Positions 30,297 through 38,445 are shown, numbered from the stretch's first letter. The stretch: DNA of 64,000 bases from Metallosphaera tengchongensis (GCF_013343295.1 NZ_CP049074.1:2112898-2176897), one strand, 5' to 3'. Numbers and translations are program-made. The notes: generated by a model not told the origin, from the letters alone.

Positions 30297-30563
30297 ATGA
30301 TAGGGGAAATAGTCCAGAGAAAGGTAGATGAGAAGGGAAGAGTTTACACCCCTGAGTATAGGTCAAAAAGAGTGTACTTAGTTAACTTAGGCAATGGATA
30401 TTTTATAACGGATAATGAGGAGTTAGCAGAGGCTGTGAGCGAAAGAGCATCAAGCTTCTTCAATGAGGAGTTCTTAAGGTTAGTTACTGAGCTGGACCTC
30501 GGTAATATTCATGAAAAAGCGGAGGAGGAGCTGTCTAGGAGGTTAATGAAAAGCCTAGGCTGA
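30297..30563 (+). CDS. AbrB/VapB-like antitoxin or regulator
   Basis: 88 residues. The N-terminus IVQRKVDEKGRVYTPE resembles the swapped-hairpin AbrB DNA-binding fold (bxKxxxKGRhxhP), followed by VYLVNLGNGYFITDNEELAE and a helical tail. Such proteins are usually antitoxins next to a PIN-domain VapC, but no toxin follows: the next sequence is the tail of a broken ATPase on the other strand. It may be an orphan regulator. A clear TATA box supports the ATG. Confidence 0.6.
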   Translation: MIGEIVQRKVDEKGRVYTPEYRSKRVYLVNLGNGYFITDNEELAEAVSERASSFFNEEFLRLVTELDLGNIHEKAEEELSRRLMKSLG

Positions 30564-30866
30564 ATTAAATGGAGGAATAGTACTTCTTACACACAGATAT
30601 TTTGGTATCTAAACAGTTCGTGAACATTAAGGAACCATTTGTACTAAGTTCAATCTCCGCTATTGAACTAACTTCTGACCCCGAGATTATTACCTCTACA
30701 AGGTCACTCTCTTGAAACCTTTTCCTCATGACCTCTAGGATCCTCGGAAAGGGCTGTCTGAGGTACCTTATCTTCTGGAACTCGTCCATAATCATTACAA
30801 CGCCCTTGTCCTGCAGTTTCCGTTAACTCATAAAATTTATATTAGTTAATACTAACATACTATACA

Positions 30867-31451
30867 ATGCTGAGACCAAAGGAGGTATGCGAAAGACTGG
30901 GAATATCCTACGCTACGCTGTGGAATTACGTCAAACAGGGTAAGATAAAGCCCATCATTCTAGAGAGCGGTAAATGGAGGTTCAGAGAAGAAGACGTAGA
31001 AAGACTCATGGGGGTAGTAAAAAAGAAGAAAGTAGTCCTTTACGCTAGAGTATCCTCAGACACTCAGAAAGACGACCTAGCTAAACAGGTAGCTTATCTG
31101 CAGGGGAGGGTGGAGGAATACGACCTTACGATCACAGACATAGGTTCAGGGTTAAACATGAAAAGGAAGGGGTTCAAAAGACTACTGAAGATGATCCTCA
31201 ACAACGAGGTCTCTAAAGTCGTCGTTGCGTATAAGGACAGGCTAGTGAGGTTCGGCTTCGAAATACTGGAGGAAGTGTGTAGAACACACAACTGCGAGAT
31301 AGAGGTGCTAGAGGAAGAGGATAAGGCACCAGAACAGGAGCTGGTTGAGGACTTAATCACTGTCCTTGTGTCCTTCAGCGGGAAACTGTACGGGATGAGG
31401 AGCCATAAGTACGAGAAGGTGAAGAAGTGTGTTGAAGAGCTTAAGGATTGA
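30867..31451 (+). CDS. tnpA: IS607 TnpA serine recombinase
   Basis: 194 residues. An N-terminal MerR-like helix-turn-helix (KEVCERLGISYATLWNYVKQ, residues 5-24, with GKWRFREEDVERLMG) precedes the serine-recombinase catalytic domain starting VVLYARVSSDTQ (56-67), with the nucleophile Ser63 or Ser64, then GSGLNMKRKGF and VVAYKDRLVRFGFE (arginine-containing active-site segment). The HTH-before-catalysis order is diagnostic for IS607. It catalyses excision and integration of the element as a circular intermediate. The gene overlaps tnpB by 23 bases. All expected motifs are intact. Confidence 0.9.
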   Translation: MLRPKEVCERLGISYATLWNYVKQGKIKPIILESGKWRFREEDVERLMGVVKKKKVVLYARVSSDTQKDDLAKQVAYLQGRVEEYDLTITDIGSGLNMKRKGFKRLLKMILNNEVSKVVVAYKDRLVRFGFEILEEVCRTHNCEIEVLEEEDKAPEQELVEDLITVLVSFSGKLYGMRSHKYEKVKKCVEELKD

Positions 31452-32727
31452 CAACTTCACGCCACCAGAGGAGTCAATCTACTTGACCTACGCCATAAAG
31501 AACGAGAGGAGGGAAGAGACACTCCTCTTGATGACGGAGTACAAGAAACTGTTAGACAAGGCATTAGACTACTTGTGGAATAAGACAAGGATAGAAGTAA
31601 AGAGCACCACAGACAAAAGGGGAAGACATAACAAAAAGGTAAAAGTAACCCTGCCAAAAAAGAAAGAGGTATATAAGGAGTTTAGGGATCAGTTAGAAAA
31701 AGTGAACTTACTAGCTTCTCATTATGTTGACAAGGCTATAAACGATGCTTTTTCGATCTTGAAGTCGTGGAGGAAGAGGGTGTTAAAGGGTAGGGCATCC
31801 CTAAGAAAGCCTAGGGTGAAGAAACCTTATGTTAGGATAAAGTCTACGCTCAGGAAAGTTATTAATGAAGAGGTTAGGATAACTGTAAAACCTTACGAAT
31901 ACTTGACCTTTTCTTGGAGGAATACATGGTTCAAGGGCAGGGTTAAGGGTTTGGAGTTAGGCGAGCCAGTAATAAAGGATGATAAAGTGTATCTACCCTT
32001 CCGTTATAGAGTCCAACCACAGACCCCTTTAAACTTCTTGGCAATTGACTCAAACCTCTTCACTTTGGACGCATATGATGGCGAGAAGTTCGTGACTTTC
32101 TCGCTCAAACAGCTATACTCCCTGAAGTACGGTATGGCAAAGAAGAGAGGTAAGGTGCAGTCCTTCGCGTCAAAGCGTGGAAAGAAGGGAAAAGAGCTCT
32201 CGAGGAAGTACTCCCACCGCGAGAGGGATAGGGTCATGGACTACGTGCATAAGTTCGTAAACGTGTTGCTAGAGCTATACCCCTTTACCACCTTCGTGGT
32301 TGAGAGACTGGACAAACAGAACATGTTTAAGGACGCAAGCAACGCGTTGTCTAGGAAGGTCTCGAGGACTGTGTGGAGGACTATACACAACGTGTTAAAG
32401 TATAAGGCTCCACTCCACGGGTCACGCGTGGTTGAGGTCAACCCATACCTCACCTCGAGGTCTTGCCCCAGATGTGGGCATGTATCCCGAAAGGTCGGCA
32501 AGACCTTCACCTGTGAGAGGTGTGGGTTTACACTGGACAGACAGTTGAATGCATCCTTGAATATCTACCTGAGAATGTGCGGGTTATCCCATCTAGACGG
32601 TATTCCGTCTAAGTGGGTCGGGGTTACCCCGCTAATGGGGCGGAGGAGGATGAAGGCTGGAAACCCGCTCGACTCCCGTGAAGCCCAAGGGTTGAGGGTT
32701 CATATCAAGTTATATGAGTTCCAATGA
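31429..32727 (+). CDS. tnpB: TnpB RNA-guided nuclease of IS607 element
   Basis: 432 residues from a GTG inside tnpA. The RuvC-like catalytic residues are present: Asp207 in LAIDSNLF, Glu292 in FVVERLDK and Asp370 in FTLDRQLNASL; the zinc ribbon has Cys346, Cys349, Cys362 and Cys365 (CPRC, CERC). TnpB proteins use an RNA copied from the element's 3' end to cut DNA at the donor or target site and so keep the element from being lost. As the only complete TnpB in the window it could serve all related guide-RNA loci here. ATG-less GTG start is inferred from the overlap. Confidence 0.9.
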   Translation: MLKSLRIDNFTPPEESIYLTYAIKNERREETLLLMTEYKKLLDKALDYLWNKTRIEVKSTTDKRGRHNKKVKVTLPKKKEVYKEFRDQLEKVNLLASHYVDKAINDAFSILKSWRKRVLKGRASLRKPRVKKPYVRIKSTLRKVINEEVRITVKPYEYLTFSWRNTWFKGRVKGLELGEPVIKDDKVYLPFRYRVQPQTPLNFLAIDSNLFTLDAYDGEKFVTFSLKQLYSLKYGMAKKRGKVQSFASKRGKKGKELSRKYSHRERDRVMDYVHKFVNVLLELYPFTTFVVERLDKQNMFKDASNALSRKVSRTVWRTIHNVLKYKAPLHGSRVVEVNPYLTSRSCPRCGHVSRKVGKTFTCERCGFTLDRQLNASLNIYLRMCGLSHLDGIPSKWVGVTPLMGRRRMKAGNPLDSREAQGLRVHIKLYEFQ

Positions 32728-32746
32728 AACCCAAACCCCCTTGTCC
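32470..32746 (+). ncRNA. Candidate TnpB guide RNA (omega/reRNA) scaffold
   Basis: The guide RNA of TnpB comes from the 3' part of tnpB and the right end, with the guide taken from flanking DNA. Here the segment includes a stem-loop ccatctagacgg / ccgtctaagtgg (about 32590-32615) and G+C-rich pairs (gcgggttatccc and ggggttaccccgc). It ends near 32737, so the guide would start cttgtccaaatcc. The same ~230 bases, with mostly pairing-neutral changes, are kept in the short elements at 20496, 28229 and 33587. Position inferred from the family, not from expression. Confidence 0.5.
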
Positions 32747-33329
32747 AAATCCTCAGCGATTCTTTGAGGTAAAAGCAATATATCGTCCAGTACTTCATTT
32801 GGCTTCAGTCTGTCCTGCTTGAATAATGAATATCTCTCTATGTAGATTTCTAGGTTATTCGACTTAACCCCTATACTCTTTATAGACCCGAGGAATTGGT
32901 TTAACGACGATAAAACGTTTGTGAAGTTAAACTTAATCCTCAACTTTAAGGACTTCGCTAGGGAATCTAGGAGTAGTTTTCTGTTTAATTCATCTTCAAA
33001 CTCCTCAATACTACTAATCCCTTCTATACTAAGCTTGGCTACTATATATTTATTACTAACTTTTAATTTTACAAAATTTAACAAAGAAGATTTACCAGTC
33101 CTTCTGGGGGAGGATTGCTACTGGCTGTCTATTCTCTATATAGTTTATTAGTGAGCTAACCTCCTTATCTCTATCAAAAAACTCTTCTTCCTCTGTTAAT
33201 TCCCTACCAAAGATAAACTTAACCATACGATACCGTAGGGGTATCGGTACCGTAGAAAATAAACTTAGCTTATAAGAAGAAAAGGTCGCCATGAGGGATT
33301 ATTGACCGCTAAGGGTGCGAAGAAAAGTT

Positions 33330-33505
33330 AGACGTAAAAAGAAGACCTTGCCCTGCAGGGTAACGCTTTTAACATTTGGTGCGCTCGCCTCTTCATGGAA
33401 CTCCCTTCTGGTCAACTTCTCTATGAGGGACGGAGATCTGCCGCAATACCAAAAGGGTGTCGGTATTGTCACTGTTAGATTGTGCCATAGTGAGGCAAAA
33501 CAGTG
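33330..33505 (-). repeat. Conserved left-end block, diverged inverted copy
   Basis: The minus strand carries gaccagaaggga, gatctccg and a terminal hairpin ttaccctgcagggcaaggt followed by a T-run, in the same order as the blocks at 19016, 42690 and 49822. It faces the TnpB relic at 33845-34575, so it is probably that relic's left end. Confidence 0.45.
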
Positions 33506-33586
33506 AAAATAAGAAAAGGGGTTAGTCAACTACCATGGTAGTTGACCAAGGAATCAGTGTTTCTACAAGGACTGTGAAGTGAGAGA

Positions 33587-33844
33587 GGGGTTTGGGTTTC
33601 ATCGGGTCTCATATAACTTGATATAAACCCTCAACCCTTGTCACGGGAGTCGAGCGGGTTTTCCTTCATCCTCCTCCGCCCCAAGGGGTAACCCCGACCC
33701 ACTTAGATGGGATGCCGTCTAAGTGGGGGAACCCGCACATCTTGAGCTCCATATGCAAGCCTTTCGGGATACATACCCACATCCGGCATTTTACAAAAAT
33801 GTCAGTATGGAGTTATATAGTCTTAACACTCTCGATGAAACTGC
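33587..33844 (-). mobile_element. IS607-derived short element (MITE 2)
   Basis: 258 bases, minus orientation: left end gcagtttcat and tataactccatactgac at the high-coordinate side, tnpB 3' region, and right end aaacccaaacccc at 33587. It closely resembles MITE 1 (20496-20743). It lies between the left-end block at 33330 and the body of a TnpB relic, and so appears to have inserted into that older element. Confidence 0.7.
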
Positions 33845-34575
33845 TTACTACGGCTAGGCTAGTAACGAAGGGCAGGAAGGTGTACCTGAAGGTCTCCCTC
33901 CTGAAGGTCTGGAGAGGACTGGAAGCTAAGGACGGCGTACCTGTAGACATAGACATGGCTTAACTCGTTGTTAATAAAGAAGACGAAAAGTACTTCAGGG
34001 TACTCACAAGGCCTGAAGACGCCCACCACTACAAGTCACTGGCTGAATCACTACAGAGGTACGAAAAGAGGTGGAAGGAGGACAAGAGTGTCCTTTTCAG
34101 GATAGAACCACTCAACAGGAAGGCTAGGGAAGTCTCAGAGGACTCCGCAAGACGGTGCGAAATTGGGTGTTAACACAGCTAACCCATTCGACGTTCCTGC
34201 CGTCCTCCTTGAATACCTCGACAACCTCATCAAAAATGTGAAGAAGATTCCCTCTGAGTCCAGGGACGAGCTTTATCTCATGCAGAACTATAGACTGCAG
34301 TAGGATTGAATGTCGGGCAAAGAAGCACGGGCTCAAGGCGGTCAACGTAGACCCTCACTACTCTACTTCATGTCCTAAGTGTGGGAAAGAGAAGAGGTTT
34401 CCCATAGGTACTTCCGCCGTCCATGCAGTTATGAGGATGACCGTGACGTCACCGCAATCGTGGACTATTACGCGAGGGGTGCTCTGAGCCTCTCGACTGC
34501 TCTCACATGAGGGGTGTATCCCCGGACCGATGAGGTGGACCGCCATGGCATGGAGGAAGTCAATCACTAACGTAT
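33845..34575 (+). pseudogene. TnpB (family B), decayed
   Basis: Readable blocks are LTARLVTKGRKVYLKVSLLK, then (after a stop) [20 protein letters not shown] and LNRKAREVSEDSARR, and in other frames [35 protein letters not shown] and CSYEDDRDV. This is a TnpB with zinc ribbon. The right end at 34480-34570 has the family B tail (ctctcgactgc, cacatgaggggtgtatc, gaggaagtca). N-terminus lost to the MITE insertion. Confidence 0.65.
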
Positions 34576-34661
34576 CCTCTTAAATAGCTGAAAACGTTTG
34601 GAATAATCGCTACGTAATAGTTTATAACTTCTGGGGGAGAACATATATTCTGGGGGAGAAG

Positions 34662-35717
34662 TTGTTATTTGATGAAAGACCTAAAACGAGGAGACAGGAG
34701 CTGTTCGATAGGGATATAGAAATAGAGGGGATAAAGAGTAACGTAGATAGGCCTCTCCTAGTAATATCTGGAATCAGGAGAATAGGTAAGACGTCTACAC
34801 TTTTAGTGGCGTTAAACGAGCTAGGGAGAGATTACGTATTAATTGACTGCAGAAAGCTAAAGGAGAATTACGGCAGACAGGACCTGTATAATCTCTTCTC
34901 AAGTAGCTTTTCCACAGTTGTGGATAAGGTAAAGGGCGTACTCTCAGGGGTTAGAGGAGTGAGCATATTAGGAAACTCAATCGAATTTAAGTGGAAAGGT
35001 AGGGACTCAGTCTCCCTCGCTGACCTGTTTGACCATTTAAACGGGAAAAGACTAATTATAGCGATGGATGAGACGCAAAAGCTGAGGGGGCCATTATCGA
35101 AGGAGGTGAGGGAGGCAATAGCCCACGCATATGATTATGACAGAAACTTGACCTTTATTTTGACAGGTTCAGAAGTTGGATTACTCTACGATTTTCTGGG
35201 CGTAGAAGATAGAGAGTCTCCACTTTACGGAAGGTACTACTATCAGATAACTCTTGACAGGTTTGAGAAGGAGAGAGCAACTGAGTTCTTAAGGAAAGGT
35301 TTCGACGAAATATCTGCGAAAGTCAGCGACGAGGAAACAGAGAAACTGGTGGAGTTCTTTGACGGAATACCAGGTTGGCTCACGTTTGGGGCTAACAGGT
35401 TTTTAGAGGGGAGAAAGATTGAAGAAGTGAGGGAGATTGCAATAGATGTAGCGTTAAACGAGATAGAGAACTTAATAGAGACTAAGAGAAGGGTGTCAGA
35501 GATAGTAGGTAGAAGATATAAAAACGCGTTGAAGTGCTTGGCGTTAGGGGAGAACAGTTGGAGCAAACTGTCCAACTGTTTGCAGAGAGCTGAAGGAAGC
35601 ACTATGTCCAGTAGCGTTCTGGAAAACATAATAACTAACCTAGAGAAGAGTAGTATAATAAAGGACTACGAATTCTTAGACCCAATATACGGTGAGGCAA
35701 GCAAAAGATTAAGTTAA
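34662..35717 (+). CDS. Archaeal ATPase (PF01637-type)
   Basis: 351 residues, intact. FDRDIEIEGIK near the N-terminus, Walker A SGIRRIGKTST (36-46), Walker B RLIIAMDETQKLRG, sensor FILTGSEVGLLYDFL and the family motif ESPLYGRYYYQITL, then a winged-helix C-terminal domain (ENSWSKLSNCLQR.. SSSVLENIITNLEKSSIIKD). These ATPases are abundant in Sulfolobales and poorly understood; mobile-element or stress functions are suspected. The TTG start follows gggggagaa, and the same ttctgggggagaa occurs once more 20 bases upstream. The split gene at 30565-33226 is a relative. Confidence 0.75.
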   Translation: MLFDERPKTRRQELFDRDIEIEGIKSNVDRPLLVISGIRRIGKTSTLLVALNELGRDYVLIDCRKLKENYGRQDLYNLFSSSFSTVVDKVKGVLSGVRGVSILGNSIEFKWKGRDSVSLADLFDHLNGKRLIIAMDETQKLRGPLSKEVREAIAHAYDYDRNLTFILTGSEVGLLYDFLGVEDRESPLYGRYYYQITLDRFEKERATEFLRKGFDEISAKVSDEETEKLVEFFDGIPGWLTFGANRFLEGRKIEEVREIAIDVALNEIENLIETKRRVSEIVGRRYKNALKCLALGENSWSKLSNCLQRAEGSTMSSSVLENIITNLEKSSIIKDYEFLDPIYGEASKRLS

Positions 35718-35787
35718 GTATGAAACTGACCTCTACCAAAAAAAGGAAGGTTTCCGTTTCTTCTGTTACCTACAAAGTGATGAAATC

Positions 35788-35815
35788 CTCGCCCTCTAGG
35801 TTGGGGAGGAGGTCA
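35788..35815 (+). repeat. Solo IS605-type right-end hairpin
   Basis: ctcgccctctaggttgggga followed by ggaggtcag matches the right-end hairpins at 36704, 38421, 40427 and 52003. No tnpB is attached. Confidence 0.45.
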
Positions 35816-35827
35816 GTTCTCCTAGCC

Positions 35828-36181
35828 TTAAAAGTCTGCGTTGCTTCCATCACAATAATCTATCAATGTAGCCTCCTTCGACGTAGGGAACATCGTAATC
35901 ACCTTCTTAGAGTTTCCTTCTACTTTAAAGACAATAACCATATACAACCCTTCAATTATTCTTTCACAATAAGAGTGTTGTACATCGTTATTCTCCACTC
36001 TAAGCTCCTTAGTGTATACAATTTGAGGTGAATTGCAAAAGTTATCTAGTATTCTTCTTATATGAGATATAATTTCTATCCCAAATCTTCTAGACTTCCT
36101 CCCTTTCCCTAAGCCTCTCATTAGCGTGACGTGTGAAAGTGCAATAGTTAATAGAGAGTCACCGTGCTTACGCTCACACAA
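35828..36181 (-). CDS. Unknown small protein, possibly a toxin-like nuclease
   Basis: 117 residues. The text GIEIISHIRRILDNF, VYTKELRVENNDVQHSYCER and MVIVFKVEGNSKKVITMFPT is reminiscent of small RNase toxins (His near the N-terminus, then a strand VVxK....VxTxxPT), but I cannot name the family. The first ~20 codons may not be translated; an ATG at residue 21 is possible. No antitoxin is adjacent. It may be a real gene or the C-terminal part of one. Confidence 0.4.
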   Translation of the reverse strand: MCERKHGDSLLTIALSHVTLMRGLGKGRKSRRFGIEIISHIRRILDNFCNSPQIVYTKELRVENNDVQHSYCERIIEGLYMVIVFKVEGNSKKVITMFPTSKEATLIDYCDGSNADF

Positions 36182-36241
36182 GGAGCACCGAAAACGTCCC
36201 TATAGGTTGGATATATGGCTATGTTAGTTATGCCGTTGTCA

Positions 36242-36475
36242 GCAGTTTCCGTTAACTTGTAAAATTATATAATTCCATATCAATATCTTACACAGTGCTG
36301 AGAGTAAAGGGAGTGTGCGAGGGACTAGGAATGTCCTACACTACTCTTGGACTTACGTCAAACAGGGTAAGGTTAAGCCTGTCGTCCTGGAGAGAGGTAA
36401 ATGAGGTTTAGGGAGGAGGACGTGGAGAGGTTAGTGGGCGTGGTGAAGAAGAGGGAGGTTCCTATTTGCGAGTTC
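36242..36475 (+). pseudogene. IS607 left end with broken tnpA
   Basis: Starts gcagtttccgttaacttg like the intact element and continues through its promoter region (ccatatcaatatcttacac) into a tnpA 5' part (LRVKGVCEGLGMSYTTL) with frameshifts. It breaks off at about 36475, where family A TnpB sequence follows in the same direction. Confidence 0.65.
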
Positions 36476-36740
36476 TGCACCTCTAGTCTCTGAGCTTTCC
36501 ATGACGTTCCCGTTGAAAGGGAGCCTAGGGAGTTGCTAACTGCCCTCTAGGTCAAAGCCTCCACAGTGACGTTAATGGAGATTTAAACGTAAAGAAATTA
36601 GGGATAAAGAGGACTGTAACCCTATTAAAGAAGCTCTCTTCCTCGTAACGACTAACGGAGTAACTCCGGCGAAGGGGAGTAACACCTTAGACTTAGCGGA
36701 ACCCTTTAGGGCGGGGAGGGGGTCAGTCACTACGAGAAGT
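36476..36740 (+). pseudogene. IS605-type TnpB (family A) 3' end
   Basis: Frames show FCTSS, FHDVPVEREPRELL, a DVNGDLNV-like segment and a KLGIKRTV-like segment, the C-terminal signature of family A TnpB, then the right end (36704-36738, ggcggggagggggtcagtca). Fused to the IS607 left end just upstream, giving a hybrid of two transposon families. Confidence 0.6.
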
Positions 36741-36835
36741 AGTTAACACTGTTATCGTCCGAACCCTAGACGACGTTCCTCTCTACCTAAAAAGACGAGT
36801 AGTAAGGGGCAAGCACCTCACGCTCCTAAAAAAGT

Positions 36836-37192
36836 TCAATGGTGGTGATGTTCTCCGTGTGTGGGCTTGTCTGTCTCCTTCAGCTTCCCTTCCACCAGCA
36901 TCCTTACCGCTTCTTCCGCACTGGTGTTAGGCTCCGCTAAGAACACCTTAGCCTTCCCTTGAAGGAACCTTATCCCCGGTGGGCCTATCTCCACCAAGAT
37001 GAAGGTCTTAGCCCCCCTCTCCAGGGCTGACTTTAGCATGTGCACCCCTCTAGCGTAGTTAGCTGTCAACGCTGGGTTATCGTACTCCTCCACCAACTTA
37101 GCCTCCATACCCTCTACCTCGTATATCCTGACCTTCTCTCCTTCTCCCGGCCCATCGACGAGGCCGTTAGTCACAGGTACTGCTACCTTCAT
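36836..37192 (-). CDS. NifX/NifB-like (dinitrogenase cofactor-binding fold) protein
   Basis: 118 residues of the PF02579 type: MKVAVPVTNGLVDGPGEGEK, then LTANYARGVHMLKSALERGA and FILVEIGPPGIRFLQGKAKV. In nitrogen fixers this fold carries FeMo-cofactor precursors; archaeal stand-alone members have unknown metal- or cluster-related roles. The C-terminus ends GEHHHH, a possible metal ligand cluster. Its ATG overlaps the stop of the PadR gene (ATGA, 37189-37192), so the two are co-translated and the regulator probably controls the pair. Confidence 0.75.
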   Translation of the reverse strand: MKVAVPVTNGLVDGPGEGEKVRIYEVEGMEAKLVEEYDNPALTANYARGVHMLKSALERGAKTFILVEIGPPGIRFLQGKAKVFLAEPNTSAEEAVRMLVEGKLKETDKPTHGEHHHH

Positions 37193-37635
37193 TTTGACAC
37201 CAGCTCGTCCAGTCTTTTGGCTACCTCCTTTAGCTTCCCCCTCATTTTCTCAAACCCCTCCGGTTCGCTCTTCTTCAGGTCCTCCAGGTATTCCACTAGG
37301 AACTCAATCTGCTCCCCGACGTCTTCTCCTCCAGCAGGTACCCAGTTTAGCCTCCCTATTACCGAGTCTATCCACTCCTTCCCTTCGTCGGTCAGCTCGT
37401 ACTTTCCGTCGCCCCTGTTCCTTATCAGGCCCTCCTCCGTCATCCTCGCCAGCATCGGGTATAGGGATCCAGGGGAGGGGACCCAGCCCATCCCCTTCTC
37501 TATGCTCCTCATTATCTCAACACCGTTCTTTGGTCCCTCCCTCAGTGACGTCAGTATGAGGAACCTCAGCCCCCTCCTATGCCTTGAGCGGAACCCGTGG
37601 TGTCCGTGAACCCAGTTCATACCACATCTCACCAT
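37189..37635 (-). CDS. PadR-family transcriptional regulator
   Basis: 148 residues. The winged helix is clear: RGLRFLILTSLREGPKNGVE, IMRSIEKGMGWVPSPGSLYP, MLARMTEEGLIRNRGDGKYE, LTDEGKEW, followed by a coiled C-terminal helix for dimerisation. PadR proteins often sense phenolics or metals and repress their own operon. The ATG at 37635 lies 31 bases from the TATA-like cttttatat; an inner ATG at residue 6 is possible. Two overlapping palindromes lie directly in the promoter. Confidence 0.8.
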   Translation of the reverse strand: MVRCGMNWVHGHHGFRSRHRRGLRFLILTSLREGPKNGVEIMRSIEKGMGWVPSPGSLYPMLARMTEEGLIRNRGDGKYELTDEGKEWIDSVIGRLNWVPAGGEDVGEQIEFLVEYLEDLKKSEPEGFEKMRGKLKEVAKRLDELVSK

Positions 37636-37665
37636 ATCTAAATTTAGATATCGGTTTTCCGATAT
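37634..37665. promoter_or_regulatory. Double palindromic operator of the padR gene
   Basis: Two inverted repeats share four bases: atatctaaatttagatat (37634-37651, perfect) and atatcggttttccgatat (37648-37665, 7-base arms). They lie between the TATA box (37662-37671, minus strand) and the start codon, a position where a bound dimer would block transcription. Confidence 0.6.
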
Positions 37666-37708
37666 AAAAGCTTACCTCAGGGTCTAAAGTCGGTTGTAGT
37701 AGGGAAGC

Positions 37709-38108
37709 GGTCTGGTTTCCAGGGTATTCATAACACTTGAAATGAATTCTCAAACCTGAGGCCCACGGGAGGCGACTAGTCTTCTCAGAGGGAGTAACCC
37801 CGTGATGGGGAGTGATGCCCAAGACCCAAGTGGGATCAGGGTAGGCAAGAGCTCAGACGTATATGCTCCTACATCTACTATAAAGTCTCCTTATGACCGA
37901 TCTCTTTATAGATTGTGGGGACAACCCTCCTCTATATCAGACACCTTAGCTTATAGCGCTATTCTCTCGTTAACAATACCCATAACTTCTGGACGTCTTT
38001 CTCTGGACTGCCACTCGTCACCCTACCTCACGACTGGCGTTACCTTACCCCTTCTGACCTAACTGAGCTATATGACACGATATAACTTAACAGTCTGGCT
38101 GAAACTGC
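37709..38108 (-). mobile_element. Diverged IS607-derived element (MITE 4)
   Basis: On the minus strand the left end (gcagtttcagccagactgtt, 38108 downward) and a degraded right end (ttcaagtgttatgaa, ending near 37709) are about 400 bases apart. A TnpB-like tail reads ASGLRIHFKCYEY (compare GLRVHIKLYEF in the intact TnpB). The middle (37860-38060) is not recognised and may be an old tnpB piece or inserted DNA. Confidence 0.5.
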
Positions 38109-38420
38109 TGATGAGAGCCAAAATAACACCTAGTTAGAACATTGTTGTTAAGCTTTAAAGCTCCTTCTCAGCGCACTCGTCATGGTTTAATAATGTACAT
38201 ACCTAGTCATCGAGGGATCCATTTGACGAGCTTCAATAAGTTTTCACCGTAATCCTTGGTAGGGTTAAGGACGGTATTTATTCACGTAGTTATAGGTCAC
38301 TTGACCTCTAATCTCTGGGTAACAGATTTTATGAATATGTGGACCTTCCTGGACTTATAACGAATATCCTTAAACAAACTATACAGCCATATCAGTAACT
38401 GATAAAAAGAACAGCAAACT

Positions 38421-38445
38421 CTCGCCGTGACTGGGAGGAGGTCAG
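38421..38445 (+). repeat. Solo IS605-type right end, left boundary of a GT pair
   Basis: ctcgccgtgactgggagg then aggtcag. The same 25 bases with one mismatch occur at 40429-40453, so two glycosyltransferase genes are bracketed by direct repeats. The stop codon (TGA) of the GT4 gene at 38442 lies within the repeat. Confidence 0.6.

Larger units (their letters stand above)
30812..32737 (+). mobile_element. Intact IS607-family element
   Basis: A complete two-gene element of about 1926 bases: left end tgcagtttccgttaac, tnpA serine recombinase, overlapping tnpB and a right end aaacccaaacccc. Its length and gene order match the Sulfolobus ISC1904/ISC1926 type (to be checked by search). Both flanks show cccttgtcc (30803-30811 and 32738-32746, counting the last C residues of the end), and removing one copy rebuilds the reading frame of the ATPase it split. 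IS607 elements are not normally credited with target duplications, so the shared bases may be target microhomology. Confidence 0.85.
30565..33226 (-). pseudogene. Archaeal ATPase interrupted by an IS607 element
   Basis: The minus strand holds an Arch_ATPase-type gene (PF01637 layout): MVKFIFGRELTEEEEFFDRD from 33226, IENRQPVAIL, then after a shift in a run of five C at about 33105-33110 the Walker A RRTGKSSLLNF, a middle part to LPQRIAEDLDKG, and on the far side of the inserted element VVMIMDEFQKIRYLRQ (Walker B) and LVEVIISGSEVS. The IS607 element (30812-32737) splits the codons for DKG and VVM. The tail to 30565 lacks the usual SPLYGR block, so the 3' end is also altered. Confidence 0.7.

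Noticed and set aside
30089..30331. 80-codon plus-strand frame overlapping the AbrB-like gene
   Set aside because: It crosses the TATA box of the AbrB-like gene and is out of frame with it; no family signal.
33299..33529. Open frames on both strands (63 and 76 codons) suggesting small genes
   Set aside because: The sequence aligns with the non-coding left-end block of TnpB elements, so the frames are accidental.
35720..36031. Plus-strand 103-codon frame after the ATPase
   Set aside because: It runs across a solo transposon right end and antisense to a better minus-strand frame; composition is not protein-like.
37040..37609. Plus-strand open frames of 189 and 121 codons
   Set aside because: They are serine/proline-rich shadows of the well supported padR and NifX-like genes on the other strand.
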